This document shows positions 38,476 to 47,167 of a DNA stretch of 64,000 nucleotides, in pieces. This DNA is from Candidatus Heimdallarchaeota archaeon (lineage in GTDB: Archaea; Asgardarchaeota; Heimdallarchaeia; Heimdallarchaeales; Kariarchaeaceae), in the NCBI GenBank assembly GCA_030149205.1, contig JASBSB010000001.1, positions 322,357 to 386,356 on the forward strand, read 5' to 3'. Every line of letters begins with the position of its first letter. Position 1 is the first letter of the stretch. The notes under the pieces are model-generated. The model made no database searches, was not told the origin of the DNA, and saw only the letters and a list, made by a program, of their open reading frames with translations. The translations under genes and the position numbers were made by a program.

Positions 38476-38491
38476 TTAGAATGCATTCTAA
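38476..38491. promoter_or_regulatory. Perfect 16-bp palindrome, candidate operator
   Basis: TTAGAATGCATTCTAA is fully self-complementary. It lies 95 bases upstream of the winged-helix gene at 37646-38380 and about 190 bases upstream of the first microprotein ORF. Palindromes of this size are typical binding sites for dimeric winged-helix regulators. Function is inferred from symmetry and position only. The remaining bases from 38381 to 38614 are AT-rich, and I see no tRNA or other gene in them. Confidence 0.45.
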
Positions 38492-38614
38492 TTTCTTGTG
38501 ATTGTTCATATTTTTACAGAAACTTTGTCTTATTGAAAATATAATAACAGTATATACGCTATTGTTCAAAATTTATCTCAATTGTATATGCGCGAAATTA
38601 GCTCATCATTAATT

Positions 38615-38670
38615 TTCTCAATTTATGAGAAACTATATATAGTTCATTGAGAATATAATATTAGGAAGTG
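38615..38670 (+). promoter_or_regulatory. TATA-palindrome promoter with flanking TGAGAA repeats
   Basis: AACTATATATAGTT at 38631-38644 is a perfect 14-bp palindrome containing the likely TATA box. It is flanked by TGAGAA at 38626-38631 and 38648-38653 and by the inverted copy TTCTCA at 38615-38620. TTCTCA-ATTTA-TGAGAA itself forms an inverted repeat. AGGAAGTGA at 38663-38671 is a plausible ribosome-binding site for the ORF at 38677. Such an array over a TATA box suggests tight repression. Confidence 0.5.
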
Positions 38671-38676
38671 AAACTA

Positions 38677-38790
38677 ATGGATCAATTATTAGTGTCAATC
38701 ATGAGTCAAAGCAGTCAGAATATCAGGATGTTTAATAGGGTACAGTCAAAGGATAAGAGAGCAGTTCTACCCAAAAGAAAGCTTAACTAA
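38677..38790 (+). CDS. Putative 37-residue microprotein
   Basis: A short ORF from ATG to TAA with a purine-rich AGGAAGTGA upstream and a TATA element 33 to 46 bases before the start. It begins MDQLLVSIMSQSSQNIRMF and ends with a strongly basic tail (KDKRAVLPKRKLN). No family is recognised. Support comes from the promoter, the ribosome-binding site and the immediately following ORF, whose GGAGGAG site begins on the base after this stop. A leader peptide or an RNA-level role is possible instead. It is too short for codon statistics. Confidence 0.45.
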   Translation: MDQLLVSIMSQSSQNIRMFNRVQSKDKRAVLPKRKLN

Positions 38791-38803
38791 GGAGGAGAAA
38801 AAA

Positions 38804-38911
38804 ATGATTACCAATATCCTATACATTATGGAAGACATAAACAAATTTAAGGTTAACAAACCAGTAACATCTAGCAAGAAAATCATCAGCAAAAAAACAA
38901 ACAACAGTTAA
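38804..38911 (+). CDS. Putative 35-residue basic microprotein
   Basis: A short ORF preceded by GGAGGAG (38791-38797) six bases before its ATG, one of the best Shine-Dalgarno matches in the window. It starts MITNILYIMEDINKF and ends in a Lys-rich tail (SSKKIISKKTNNS). Spacing of 13 bases from the stop of the upstream microprotein ORF indicates a bicistronic message. No homologue comes to mind. About 100 AT-rich bases, with a possible TATA element near 38956-38968, separate it from the next regulator gene. Confidence 0.5.
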   Translation: MITNILYIMEDINKFKVNKPVTSSKKIISKKTNNS

Positions 38912-39008
38912 GTCAAAAGTTTTGTTTATCATCTAACATATTGAACTAATTCATCATATAATTTAAAAGCTATGAATTGCTAAATAGATTGAATTAAGGA
39001 TAACTGAG

Positions 39009-39659
39009 ATGAATTCCAAGGATATTAATTTAAAAGACCTGTTCCTAACGAATGAAATCATTGAAATTCCACAGCTAGAGTTCTCTAAATCTTATCTAGA
39101 GATGTTATTAAAACAAATTAAGAACAATCAAATTGGAGTTTTAAAGAGGTTTTTTGAATTCATCTCATTAAGTCCTGCGTCTTCTTTTATTGCAGCTAAA
39201 ACATTTCTCTCTGATTCAGCAGTTCAATTAAAGGAGATTGTTGAAGAGTCCTCATATTCACAACCTGCGATTTCTCAAAGGTCGGCCCAGCTTGAAGAAA
39301 TGGGTTTACTTCAACGAAGAAAGGGAAAGGAGAACCGAACTGTAGAGTTAGAATTGGAAGATTTTAACAAGATCATTTATAGGTTTCTGGATCAGATAAT
39401 TAATAAAACTCTCAAACCCACAATAAGGGCTCAGCTTAAAATTAGGGAGACACTTGATCAACTAATTGCTGAATTACCGGTTGAAACTGTCGATAACCAT
39501 GTACTATACGGTTATGCAAGTTTTAGAAATGACCTTACCTTTGTTATCAAACGTTTAGCTACAATACTTGAATGGATGATTAATTTGTCAAAGATTGAGG
39601 TGAAGGAACCAGAGGAGATTGATGAGTCCATGGTTTTAGAGATCTTAGAAAGAATTTAG
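39009..39659 (+). CDS. Winged-helix transcriptional regulator (GbsR/MarR-like)
   Basis: A 216-residue protein with a central winged helix: DSAVQLKEIVEESSYSQPAISQRSAQLEEMGLLQRR, followed by a KGKENRTVELELEDF wing. Long helices on both sides would form the dimer, as in GbsR/MarR-type regulators. It has no Cys or obvious ligand pocket motif. It follows the two microprotein ORFs in the same direction and may share or control their promoter. The ATG at 39009 follows AAGGATAA. It is convergent with the membrane-protein gene at 39678, 18 bases away. Confidence 0.8.
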   Translation: MNSKDINLKDLFLTNEIIEIPQLEFSKSYLEMLLKQIKNNQIGVLKRFFEFISLSPASSFIAAKTFLSDSAVQLKEIVEESSYSQPAISQRSAQLEEMGLLQRRKGKENRTVELELEDFNKIIYRFLDQIINKTLKPTIRAQLKIRETLDQLIAELPVETVDNHVLYGYASFRNDLTFVIKRLATILEWMINLSKIEVKEPEEIDESMVLEILERI

Positions 39660-39677
39660 AATTGATATCATTCTAAT

Positions 39678-40766
39678 TCATGACTGAACATCATCAGAAT
39701 TTGAAAAGTTTACATCAACCTTCACATCTTCGAAATTATCAACGATATCGGATCTGTCTACAGAACCTTCTAAGATTTGAACTGTGGTCAACCCAAAATT
39801 TAAATTTAGTTCTACAAGTCTTTTTCTAAGGTCGTTTACACGCTTAGAATGGAATTTAGAGATGTACAACATGGATACAAAATATGCCGGTCCGATTATG
39901 AATAATATGACTAAAAAGAGAACAAACACAGCTAGAGTATAAATTAGAATAGTATCTCCAGTCTTTGTATTTAAAGAGAAAGAATCTGGGTTAGAAGTAA
40001 CTAGCCGAGAAAATATACTTACTAATAAAGAAACTCCTCCCAAAAGACCTGTCAGTCCTAAGAACCTGCTGAAAACTCCATTTCTCAAAGAGGTTGATAC
40101 ATCCTCAATCAATCTTTCTTCAAGGTTAATAGAACGGACAGAACTGTCTTGTAGAGCCCAGAGTGTTGGGATGAACCACGAAACCAATATTGGTGAAGTT
40201 GCTGTAAAAAGGAAGAGCAATCCGGTATAAATCGTAGGTGTGATTGGAGAAGCCTTCGGAGGAAGTAATTGAAAAAACAGAAAGCTAATTCCAGAGCCTA
40301 ACAAAACCACCATCCCTAAACTCGCAGAGATAACATCAAACATTCTTGTTTTCAATATTTTTCGGGTTGAGGTAATTTCAGCATCGGGAACCTCCGCTTC
40401 AACGAAATAAATTTTTTTAGGATCTAAGTAAAGACCTAAGGCCATTAGTATCCCTTTTTTCAGGGCTCCTATGATTCCTTGGAATTCTAAAACATTGTTC
40501 TCCTTTGATTTTATATGATTTTCGAAGTTTTTAATAACAATTCTTTCTAGTGTAAACCTACCAATATAATTCCAAGTCAAAACAGAAAACAGTAGAATAA
40601 AAAATAACAAAATAAAAGTTGATCCTTGAAACAGTACAAACCACTGAATATAGGTTATAATAACAAACAATGAGATCAAGAGCCACCTTTTTTTTGGAAC
40701 CTTCGACACATTGAAAGTCATTTTTTCTTGTGTAATTTCATCTGTTTTTAGCAAATAGTTGGACAT
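39678..40766 (-). CDS. Multi-spanning membrane protein of unknown function
   Basis: A 362-residue protein with about seven hydrophobic segments. Two lie near the N-terminus (RWLLISLFVIITYIQWFVLF and a second directly after). A cytosolic stretch with LDPKKIYFVEAEVPDAEI follows, then further helices, and the C-terminal tail is acidic (DIVDNFEDVKVDVNF). I recognise no family. I chose the ATG at 40766 (MSNYLLKTDEI). The longer frame to a TTG at 40880 would overlap the zinc-ribbon gene upstream by 62 bases and adds an unlikely basic leader. It probably belongs to one unit with the zinc-ribbon and the two membrane proteins further upstream. Confidence 0.7.
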   Translation of the reverse strand: MSNYLLKTDEITQEKMTFNVSKVPKKRWLLISLFVIITYIQWFVLFQGSTFILLFFILLFSVLTWNYIGRFTLERIVIKNFENHIKSKENNVLEFQGIIGALKKGILMALGLYLDPKKIYFVEAEVPDAEITSTRKILKTRMFDVISASLGMVVLLGSGISFLFFQLLPPKASPITPTIYTGLLFLFTATSPILVSWFIPTLWALQDSSVRSINLEERLIEDVSTSLRNGVFSRFLGLTGLLGGVSLLVSIFSRLVTSNPDSFSLNTKTGDTILIYTLAVFVLFLVILFIIGPAYFVSMLYISKFHSKRVNDLRKRLVELNLNFGLTTVQILEGSVDRSDIVDNFEDVKVDVNFSNSDDVQS

Positions 40767-40818
40767 AATGTTAGAATCTAAGGATTTAGTCAAAAACCTT
40801 TTGGAGAATTTGAACCGC

Positions 40819-41001
40819 TTATTGTTTTTTCCACCAAGAAATGATAATTTTGCTTGACTTACAGCTTGGGCATTTTGCAATTACCCCAACTCCCTGTTCC
40901 ATATATTCCTTTTCAAATACAGCATCATTAAATCTAAACTTGCATTTTAGACATCTATAATGGTCAGGTCGCTTGACATTATCATGTCTTCTTGAACTCA
41001 T
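40819..41001 (-). CDS. Small zinc-ribbon protein
   Basis: A 60-residue protein with two CxxC knuckles, YRCLKCKFRFND and AKCPSCKSSKI, separated by about 25 residues, and a Lys/Arg-rich N-terminus (MSSRRHDNVKRPDHY). It should bind one zinc and may contact nucleic acid or protein. It is encoded between two membrane-protein genes on the same strand, 84 bases downstream of one and 52 bases upstream of the preferred start of the other. The compact spacing and well-formed ribbon make it a real gene despite its size. Confidence 0.75.
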   Translation of the reverse strand: MSSRRHDNVKRPDHYRCLKCKFRFNDAVFEKEYMEQGVGVIAKCPSCKSSKIIISWWKKQ

Positions 41002-41085
41002 AAGAAAAAACTGTTCAAAAGACTTAATATATTTTCTGAATCAAGTCCTCTTGAATCTAAGTTTCTTGATAGATTTGTAGATTGA

Positions 41086-43122
41086 TTATGAAAAGGGTTT
41101 ATTTGCAATGTATAAATCAAAAACAATTGATAAATTTGACACGAAACGTATCAAGGTGAGAGGAGATGAAGGTATATATTCTGTGGTTACTACCTCGACC
41201 TCTCCATTTGAAAATTTAAAATTAAATGTTAACAATATTTCTTGTAACCCTTGATCCGCAGGGAGAAATCTATGAACATGAAAGTTAAATAAGCGAGAGC
41301 CTGTAAGTACAATTGGATCGGTTTGTTTTGAGGTTTTTATTTTGACTGTTTTAAGCTCAGGATTCTTGGTATTTAGACTGTATGTAAGCTCTTTTATTGG
41401 AATTTCAGCCCCTGTCATATCAATTGTTTCAGATTCGAAACAAAGTCTGAAAAAACCGTGTGATTGCAAGTTTGTATTTTTTAAATGGAATCTTAACAAA
41501 TAGGAATAGAGCCAGTCTAATCTTTGGGGTAAAACCAATATATTGTGTTTAAGAGAAATTTCGTTATTTTTCAAAGCTTCAAAGGAAGTTGCTTTAGATA
41601 AAATCTGTTGAAATCCAACGACAAAAAAAAGCAAGAAAACTAACGTTGTACTAATGATAAATGTCTGTGAACTTGTAACAATTGTTCCTAGCGAATTTTG
41701 AACACTTATCGAGAAGAATTGAGTCAGACCACCAATATTTAGAAAACCAGCATTGTACCATTGAATGAATACTAAAATGATAAAAAGTGAGAAAAGATAA
41801 ATTAAAAGGTTTATGTTTTTCAATCTCAGAAAACCTAAAGCATCCCTTAAGACAGTCGTTTTAGGTGAAATTCCTATCTTTATTGATCGAACATATTCCT
41901 TATGGATAAATTGATAGTATCCTGTTTCAAAAAAACCATAGACCTCTTCTGAAAGAATAAAGTAGCCTAAACCAGTTTCACTCACTTTGTTATCTAAATA
42001 TCTGTTAATTAATTTGTACAATATGAGATTTATCAGTATAATTGCAAGGCTTGAAATAATAACTGCATAAATGAATTGAGTTGATCTCAATCCAAACTTA
42101 ATTGCAAAAAATATGTTGAGTGTAAGAAAATACAAGATACTTAAAACTAGATTAAAAACTATCGTTGATTTGTTGATTTTGTAGAATTCTTCTTCTATTG
42201 ATAAAGGAAAATAAATTGTTGATTCTTTCGAAAATGGCTTTACAGGAACTACCTCATCACTATGTTTATCTAAAGTTAAACCAAATACAGTTGAAAAAAA
42301 TCTAAATTGATTACGGATACCCACAGCAGACAAATCAAATGAAAGCAAATTTTCTCTCCCCGTGCCAAATGTGTAAGTTAGGTTATTAGATGTGGGAGAA
42401 AAGGTCAATCGATAAATAAGGATGGTGATTGTCAAAATTAATAGTTTTAATCCATTAAACAGGAACTGAGGATAAAAGTAGTCACTCAGAGTAAACACAC
42501 TAAAAATGATAGCTACAAGAATATAGAATCTAAGTGAAATTAGTGTTTTATTTTTTAATAAAACTCTCCGTAAACTTGAGTTATTATACACCTTCAATGA
42601 ATCTCCAGTATATGCAATCTGTAATGCAATAGCTAAAAATACCAAAATCTGGACTTCGACAATGGAAACTGTAACATTTTGAATGTTTTGTATTCCAGTA
42701 ATCCAAGATATGTCGAGTTGGAAGAAGAATGCAGCTTTGATAAATTTATCAACCTGGATGCTTAAGTTTTGATTGATCACCACATTTAAAAAAATTATAA
42801 GACTCAAATAGATTGTAGTTAGGAAGAAAATATTGAATTTACGATTATTGGTGAGAGGGTGGGTGTATGAGTAAATTTTGTTCTTTGTTAAAACTAGTTC
42901 CTCCTCCACTTTCAGGAGGTTTTTCAAGATGAAAACAAACAAAATGCTGAGAAGAGCAAAAAGATAACTATTTACAAGCAACAAGAAGAACGGTAATAGG
43001 AGATAAAACATCCAATTCTTATAATCGATACGTTCAAGCTTTAACTGAGTTATTGGGGGTTCACTTTCTTCCTTATAACCCAATTGAGATGCTAAAAGAT
43101 TCTCATGTAATGCATTAAACAT
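41086..43122 (-). CDS. Large multi-spanning membrane protein of unknown function
   Basis: A 678-residue protein with around 12 to 14 hydrophobic segments and no recognised motif. After the N-terminal pair of helices (MFYLLLPFFLLLVNSYLFALL) comes a set of helices. A middle cytosolic part with YYQFIHKEYVRSIKIGISPKTTVLRDAL follows, then more helices. The C-terminal soluble beta-rich domain of about 130 residues contains TNLQSHGFFRLCFESETIDMTGAEI and a VEVVTTEYIPSSPLTLIRF stretch. It starts four bases after the stop of the PH-like membrane protein gene, so the two are translationally close and probably form a complex. Confidence 0.75.
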   Translation of the reverse strand: MFNALHENLLASQLGYKEESEPPITQLKLERIDYKNWMFYLLLPFFLLLVNSYLFALLSILFVFILKNLLKVEEELVLTKNKIYSYTHPLTNNRKFNIFFLTTIYLSLIIFLNVVINQNLSIQVDKFIKAAFFFQLDISWITGIQNIQNVTVSIVEVQILVFLAIALQIAYTGDSLKVYNNSSLRRVLLKNKTLISLRFYILVAIIFSVFTLSDYFYPQFLFNGLKLLILTITILIYRLTFSPTSNNLTYTFGTGRENLLSFDLSAVGIRNQFRFFSTVFGLTLDKHSDEVVPVKPFSKESTIYFPLSIEEEFYKINKSTIVFNLVLSILYFLTLNIFFAIKFGLRSTQFIYAVIISSLAIILINLILYKLINRYLDNKVSETGLGYFILSEEVYGFFETGYYQFIHKEYVRSIKIGISPKTTVLRDALGFLRLKNINLLIYLFSLFIILVFIQWYNAGFLNIGGLTQFFSISVQNSLGTIVTSSQTFIISTTLVFLLFFVVGFQQILSKATSFEALKNNEISLKHNILVLPQRLDWLYSYLLRFHLKNTNLQSHGFFRLCFESETIDMTGAEIPIKELTYSLNTKNPELKTVKIKTSKQTDPIVLTGSRLFNFHVHRFLPADQGLQEILLTFNFKFSNGEVEVVTTEYIPSSPLTLIRFVSNLSIVFDLYIANKPFS

Positions 43123-43126
43123 TAAA

Positions 43127-43798
43127 TTACCTCTTAATAAGTTGGTTAATCACTTTTAAAATCTCCCCATGATCTTTAGGAAGGTGAAATGTAAAAATCG
43201 GTCCTGAACTTATTGCAATTGAGAGAACCTTCCTTCCTATAGGGATGGAATAAACAAGACTAATTAAACCTACAATAGTCAACAGGAGTCCCAGAGGAAC
43301 TAGAGGTGAGATGTTTGTAAATACAGAATTTATTCCTGTTGAAGCTAATATCGAATAACCCAAACTAATAGTGAATAGTCCCAACCAAAACCTAATTTGA
43401 TCAAAGGGTTTGTTTCCGTAATATAAAGAGCCAACTGAGTCAAAAAATAGATCTGTAACAGACAAGTAGTTAAAAATTTGAATTGCTTTGAGAGAATATG
43501 CACTTTCTTCAATCTTTAACACTCTTTGAGAGGTTATTACAATCATTACCTGAATTTTAATTCGCAAAAGATTGTACAATAGAAAAATAGTAGACAACAG
43601 AAAAACTATCCACCAAAAGGAACCAATTTGTAAAGACAAAAACAGACCAAATCCACCAATAAGAAGCAAAAAGAATACTGATAACACAGAAATAAAGTTA
43701 TAATCAGTGTAGTTGAATTGATTAATTATCAACTCTTCAGGAGTTAAGAACACACGAAACCTATTAGCTAGTACATTGGCTTCTTCTTCAGCTTCCAT
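43127..43798 (-). CDS. Membrane protein with bacterial-PH-like segments
   Basis: A 223-residue protein. The N-terminal EANVLANRFRVFLTPEELIINQF and the MIVITSQRVLKIEESAYSLKAIQIFNYLSVTDLF strand series look like the start and core of a bPH domain (YdbS/YdbT-like proteins). The C-terminal FTFHLPKDHGEILKVINQLIK resembles the closing helix. Two helices lie early in the chain (FISVLSVFFLLLIGGFGLFL and the next), and two more (FWLGLFTISLGYSILA, VPLGLLLTIVGLISLVY) interrupt the PH-like part. The function of such proteins is largely unknown. It is first in the row leading to the large membrane protein and the zinc ribbon. Confidence 0.6.
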   Translation of the reverse strand: MEAEEEANVLANRFRVFLTPEELIINQFNYTDYNFISVLSVFFLLLIGGFGLFLSLQIGSFWWIVFLLSTIFLLYNLLRIKIQVMIVITSQRVLKIEESAYSLKAIQIFNYLSVTDLFFDSVGSLYYGNKPFDQIRFWLGLFTISLGYSILASTGINSVFTNISPLVPLGLLLTIVGLISLVYSIPIGRKVLSIAISSGPIFTFHLPKDHGEILKVINQLIKR

Positions 43799-43858
43799 TC
43801 TAACTAACTTATAATAAATAGGATATATAAGATATCCAAATAATCTTGAACTAATTGC

Positions 43859-46800
43859 TTATCTTTCTGATTTCTTTATCTTAAGAAGTAATTTTTCAGA
43901 TCCTATATCCCATTCCTGTTCAAAATCTGGAGCTTCCATTGTTTTTACTGTTTGAACAGTCTGTGTTTCAGAGAGGATATACTCACTATGCTTTTTGAAG
44001 GCCTGCTTGAGATTATTGCTTTTTGTTTCTACTAAGAGAATTATCTTATCTGTAAAAGCCAGGTCTGCGCTTTTTCTCATATCTTGGATCCTTCTCACAA
44101 TCTCCCTTGCTAATCCTTCAAGTTCTAATTCTTTTGTGATTTTAGTTTTGACAAAGACAGTCACTCCTCGTGATGAGCCCATTGAAAATCCTTCTTTTGA
44201 TATCTCTCCCACATTGATTTCATCTGCTGTAAATTCCCAGGTGTCGTTCCCTAAAGTGATGGTCACAGTACCATTAGCCTTCATTTCTTCTACAATCTTA
44301 CGTGCATCAGTCTTTGGTAAGGTTTGAAGGTAGGATTTAAGTTCAGTAATTTTTGATTTCAACTTAGGTGCGAGTAATTTAAGGTTGGGAAGGACACTAT
44401 AGTCAATATATTCATCTGATGTTGTTGAGCTAACAGATTTCACATTAAGTTCACCTGCCACAACCTGTAAAAGTTCACCTAGATCAGGAGATTCCTGAGG
44501 AAGTGATATTACAGCAAGTTCTAATGGTTGTCTCATCTTTATATTTGCCAGGGACCGTGCCGCTCTACCTGCAATTGCAGCATTAATAGCAACCCCCATT
44601 TTCTTGTTTAACTTTATCTGCAGTAAACTGTCATCTGGTTTGGGAAAATATTGTGCATGTACACTTTCAATCGGAGCATCCAATTGATCACGATTTAGAT
44701 TTAGAAACATTTCTTCTGAGGTAAAAGGCATGATTGGAGCAAGTAGGAGAGATAAAGTCCTTAATACCTCATATAGAGTATCATAGGCATATTTTTTGTC
44801 ATCGTCTAACTCATCAGTATAAAATCTTCTTCTGGATCTACGTAGGTACCAGTTACTCACTTCTTCGATGATAAAATAATCTAGTGATAATACAGCTTTA
44901 TGAATTGTAAGGGTTTCCAAACCATCTCTTACCTCTTCTATTACCTCTTGCAGTCTTGATATGATCCATTGGTCGATTTCTGCTCTATCAGCAACCTTAG
45001 ATCGAACAACTGGCTCATATTCATCTACATTGATGTTGGTAACAAAGAAACTATAGACATTCCAGAGGGTGTTTAACATTTTCCTCTGTGCTTCCTCAGT
45101 AAGCTCTATACTAAACCGGGTTTGATTCCACGCTGGGGTTCTACTGAGGTACCATCTGACAGCGTCTGCACCGACTTTATCAAAAACCTCATCGGGATTG
45201 GTGGTATTCCTTAAGCTTTTTGACATTTTCTTACCATTATCGTCTAAGACATGTTCCATGCAAAGTGATGATATATAAGCTGGTTTATCAAATAATGCTG
45301 TATTTACTGCAAGTAAACTGTAAAACCATCCTCTGGTTTGATCTATCGCTTCTGTTATCCAGTTAAAGGGAAAATCATTTTCAAATTCTTCCACATTTTC
45401 AAAGGGATAATGGTACTGAGCAAAAGGTGCACTACCTGAGTCATACCAGACATCAATTACGTATTTTTCACGAATCATTTCTTTTCCACAATCAGCACAG
45501 TCCCATTTTACTTCATCAATCCAGGGCCGATGTAATTCAAATTCCTCTGGCAACTTTCCAACTCTTTCTATAAGGTCTGCTTTGCTTCCAACCACTTCTG
45601 TCTTTCCACAGTCTGTACATATCCATATAGGTAGTGGGGTTCCCCAGTATCTGGATCGAGAAAGATTCCAGTCAACCACATTCTCAAGAAAATTGCCAAA
45701 TCTTCCATGTTTGATGTAGTCCGGTTGCCAATGGATCTGTTCATTGTTCTTCGTCAGGTTCTCTCTTAACCTTGACATTTCGATAAACCATGATTCTGTC
45801 CCGTAATACAGTAAAGGAGTCTTACATCTCCAACAATGTGGATAGGAGTGTTTGTATGATTCTTTCTTAAAGAGTTTACCATCTTCTTTTAACATTTTTA
45901 TGATTTTTTTGTCTGCATCCTTAACCCAAATTCCTTCCAAAGGTGGAACATCAGCTGTAAACTTCCCTTCTAGATCTACACATTGAATAATTGGTGCTTT
46001 ATATTTGCGACCGGTTTCTGCATCATCTGCACCAAAGGCAGGTGCAGAGTGCACTATCCCAGTTCCATTTTCGATAGTGACATAATCTGCAAGAGTGACA
46101 ATAAATGCATTTCCAGGGGTATCGGCAAAATAAGGAAAGAGTGGAACATATTTCTTAAATTCAAGATCCTTTCCCTTATAGGTCTTAAGAACTTTTTTCT
46201 TTTCTCCAAAAACCTTTTCAACAAGCTCTTTTGCCAGTAATAGTTTCTCACCATCATGATTAACCACAACATATGTGATATCAGGGTTAACAGATAACAT
46301 TACATTAGAAAGAAGAGTCCAAGGTGTCGTGGTCCAAGCCAAAAATTTTATTCCATCAAAATCAACAGAGTCGAACTTGACGAAAACTGATGGATCAACA
46401 ACCTCTTTATACCCTTGGGCTAATTCATGACTTGAGAGTGTCGTACCACACCTGGTACATAATGGGGCAACTCGAACTCCCTTGTAAAGGAGGTTCTTAT
46501 TGTACAATTCCTTCAGAGACCACCACACACTTTCAATGTAATTATCACTCATTGTGATATAGGGATGATCAAGGTCAAGCCAGAACCCTATTCGTTCTGT
46601 CATTTCTCTCCATTCTTTCTCGTATTTTAGTACACTGGTTTTACATAACTGGTTAAATTTTTTTATCCCAAAATCTTCAATGTCTTGTTTCTTGGTAAAA
46701 CCTAACTCTTTTTCTACTTCAAGTTCCACTGGGAGACCATGACAATCCCATCCACCTATTCTTGGTCTAACATAGAACCCTTCCATAGTGCGAAACCGTA

Positions 46801-47032
46801 AAATAATATCTTTTAGTGTTCTTGTTAGCGCATGTCCAGCATGGGGTAGACCATTTGCTGTTGGAGGACCTTCTAGCCAAGTCCATTGGTTTGAAGACTC
46901 ATTTTTTCTTAATTCTTGGATCTTGTTAAAAAGATCCTGAGATTTCCATTTCTTCAAAACTTTCTCTTCCATTTTTGGAAAATTGTTTTGCGAATTAACA
47001 GGTTTGAACACTAATCCTTTCTGTTTAATCAT
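43859..47032 (-). CDS. ileS: Isoleucyl-tRNA synthetase
   Basis: Class I synthetase of 1057 residues. The HIGH motif is PPTANGLPHAGHALT and the KMSKS motif is KKMSKSLRNTTNPDEV. The editing (CP1) domain contains FLAWTTTPWTLLSN and GTGIVHSAPAFGADD. Zinc-binding Cys pairs occur in APLCTRCGTTLS, CWRCKTPL and WICTDCGKTE/WDCADCGKE. The anticodon-binding and C-terminal domains are of the archaeal/eukaryotic-cytosolic type. The ATG at 47032 gives a normal N-terminus (FPKMEEKVLKKWKSQDLF). It is separated from the next minus-strand gene by 60 bases. Confidence 0.97.
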   Translation of the reverse strand: MIKQKGLVFKPVNSQNNFPKMEEKVLKKWKSQDLFNKIQELRKNESSNQWTWLEGPPTANGLPHAGHALTRTLKDIILRFRTMEGFYVRPRIGGWDCHGLPVELEVEKELGFTKKQDIEDFGIKKFNQLCKTSVLKYEKEWREMTERIGFWLDLDHPYITMSDNYIESVWWSLKELYNKNLLYKGVRVAPLCTRCGTTLSSHELAQGYKEVVDPSVFVKFDSVDFDGIKFLAWTTTPWTLLSNVMLSVNPDITYVVVNHDGEKLLLAKELVEKVFGEKKKVLKTYKGKDLEFKKYVPLFPYFADTPGNAFIVTLADYVTIENGTGIVHSAPAFGADDAETGRKYKAPIIQCVDLEGKFTADVPPLEGIWVKDADKKIIKMLKEDGKLFKKESYKHSYPHCWRCKTPLLYYGTESWFIEMSRLRENLTKNNEQIHWQPDYIKHGRFGNFLENVVDWNLSRSRYWGTPLPIWICTDCGKTEVVGSKADLIERVGKLPEEFELHRPWIDEVKWDCADCGKEMIREKYVIDVWYDSGSAPFAQYHYPFENVEEFENDFPFNWITEAIDQTRGWFYSLLAVNTALFDKPAYISSLCMEHVLDDNGKKMSKSLRNTTNPDEVFDKVGADAVRWYLSRTPAWNQTRFSIELTEEAQRKMLNTLWNVYSFFVTNINVDEYEPVVRSKVADRAEIDQWIISRLQEVIEEVRDGLETLTIHKAVLSLDYFIIEEVSNWYLRRSRRRFYTDELDDDKKYAYDTLYEVLRTLSLLLAPIMPFTSEEMFLNLNRDQLDAPIESVHAQYFPKPDDSLLQIKLNKKMGVAINAAIAGRAARSLANIKMRQPLELAVISLPQESPDLGELLQVVAGELNVKSVSSTTSDEYIDYSVLPNLKLLAPKLKSKITELKSYLQTLPKTDARKIVEEMKANGTVTITLGNDTWEFTADEINVGEISKEGFSMGSSRGVTVFVKTKITKELELEGLAREIVRRIQDMRKSADLAFTDKIILLVETKSNNLKQAFKKHSEYILSETQTVQTVKTMEAPDFEQEWDIGSEKLLLKIKKSER

Positions 47033-47167
47033 ACGGTTCGCCTAAGTCTGCCTAGAAAAAATTATATTAATATTAATCGGTAAAGTCCAACAAACTAAAC
47101 CTCTCAATTTATGGTTGTTCAAGACATTAAACTTACAATTTAAGAAACTTATTAATCCAGTAAAATC

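Noticed and set aside
40767-40880. 38-residue N-terminal extension of the membrane protein, overlapping the zinc-ribbon gene
   Set aside because: It would overlap a well-formed zinc-ribbon gene by 62 bases and starts with TTG; the ATG at 40766 is simpler.
47033-47167. Possible tRNA or small RNA in the ileS upstream region
   Set aside because: The stretch is AT-rich with no cloverleaf arms or conserved T-loop sequence.
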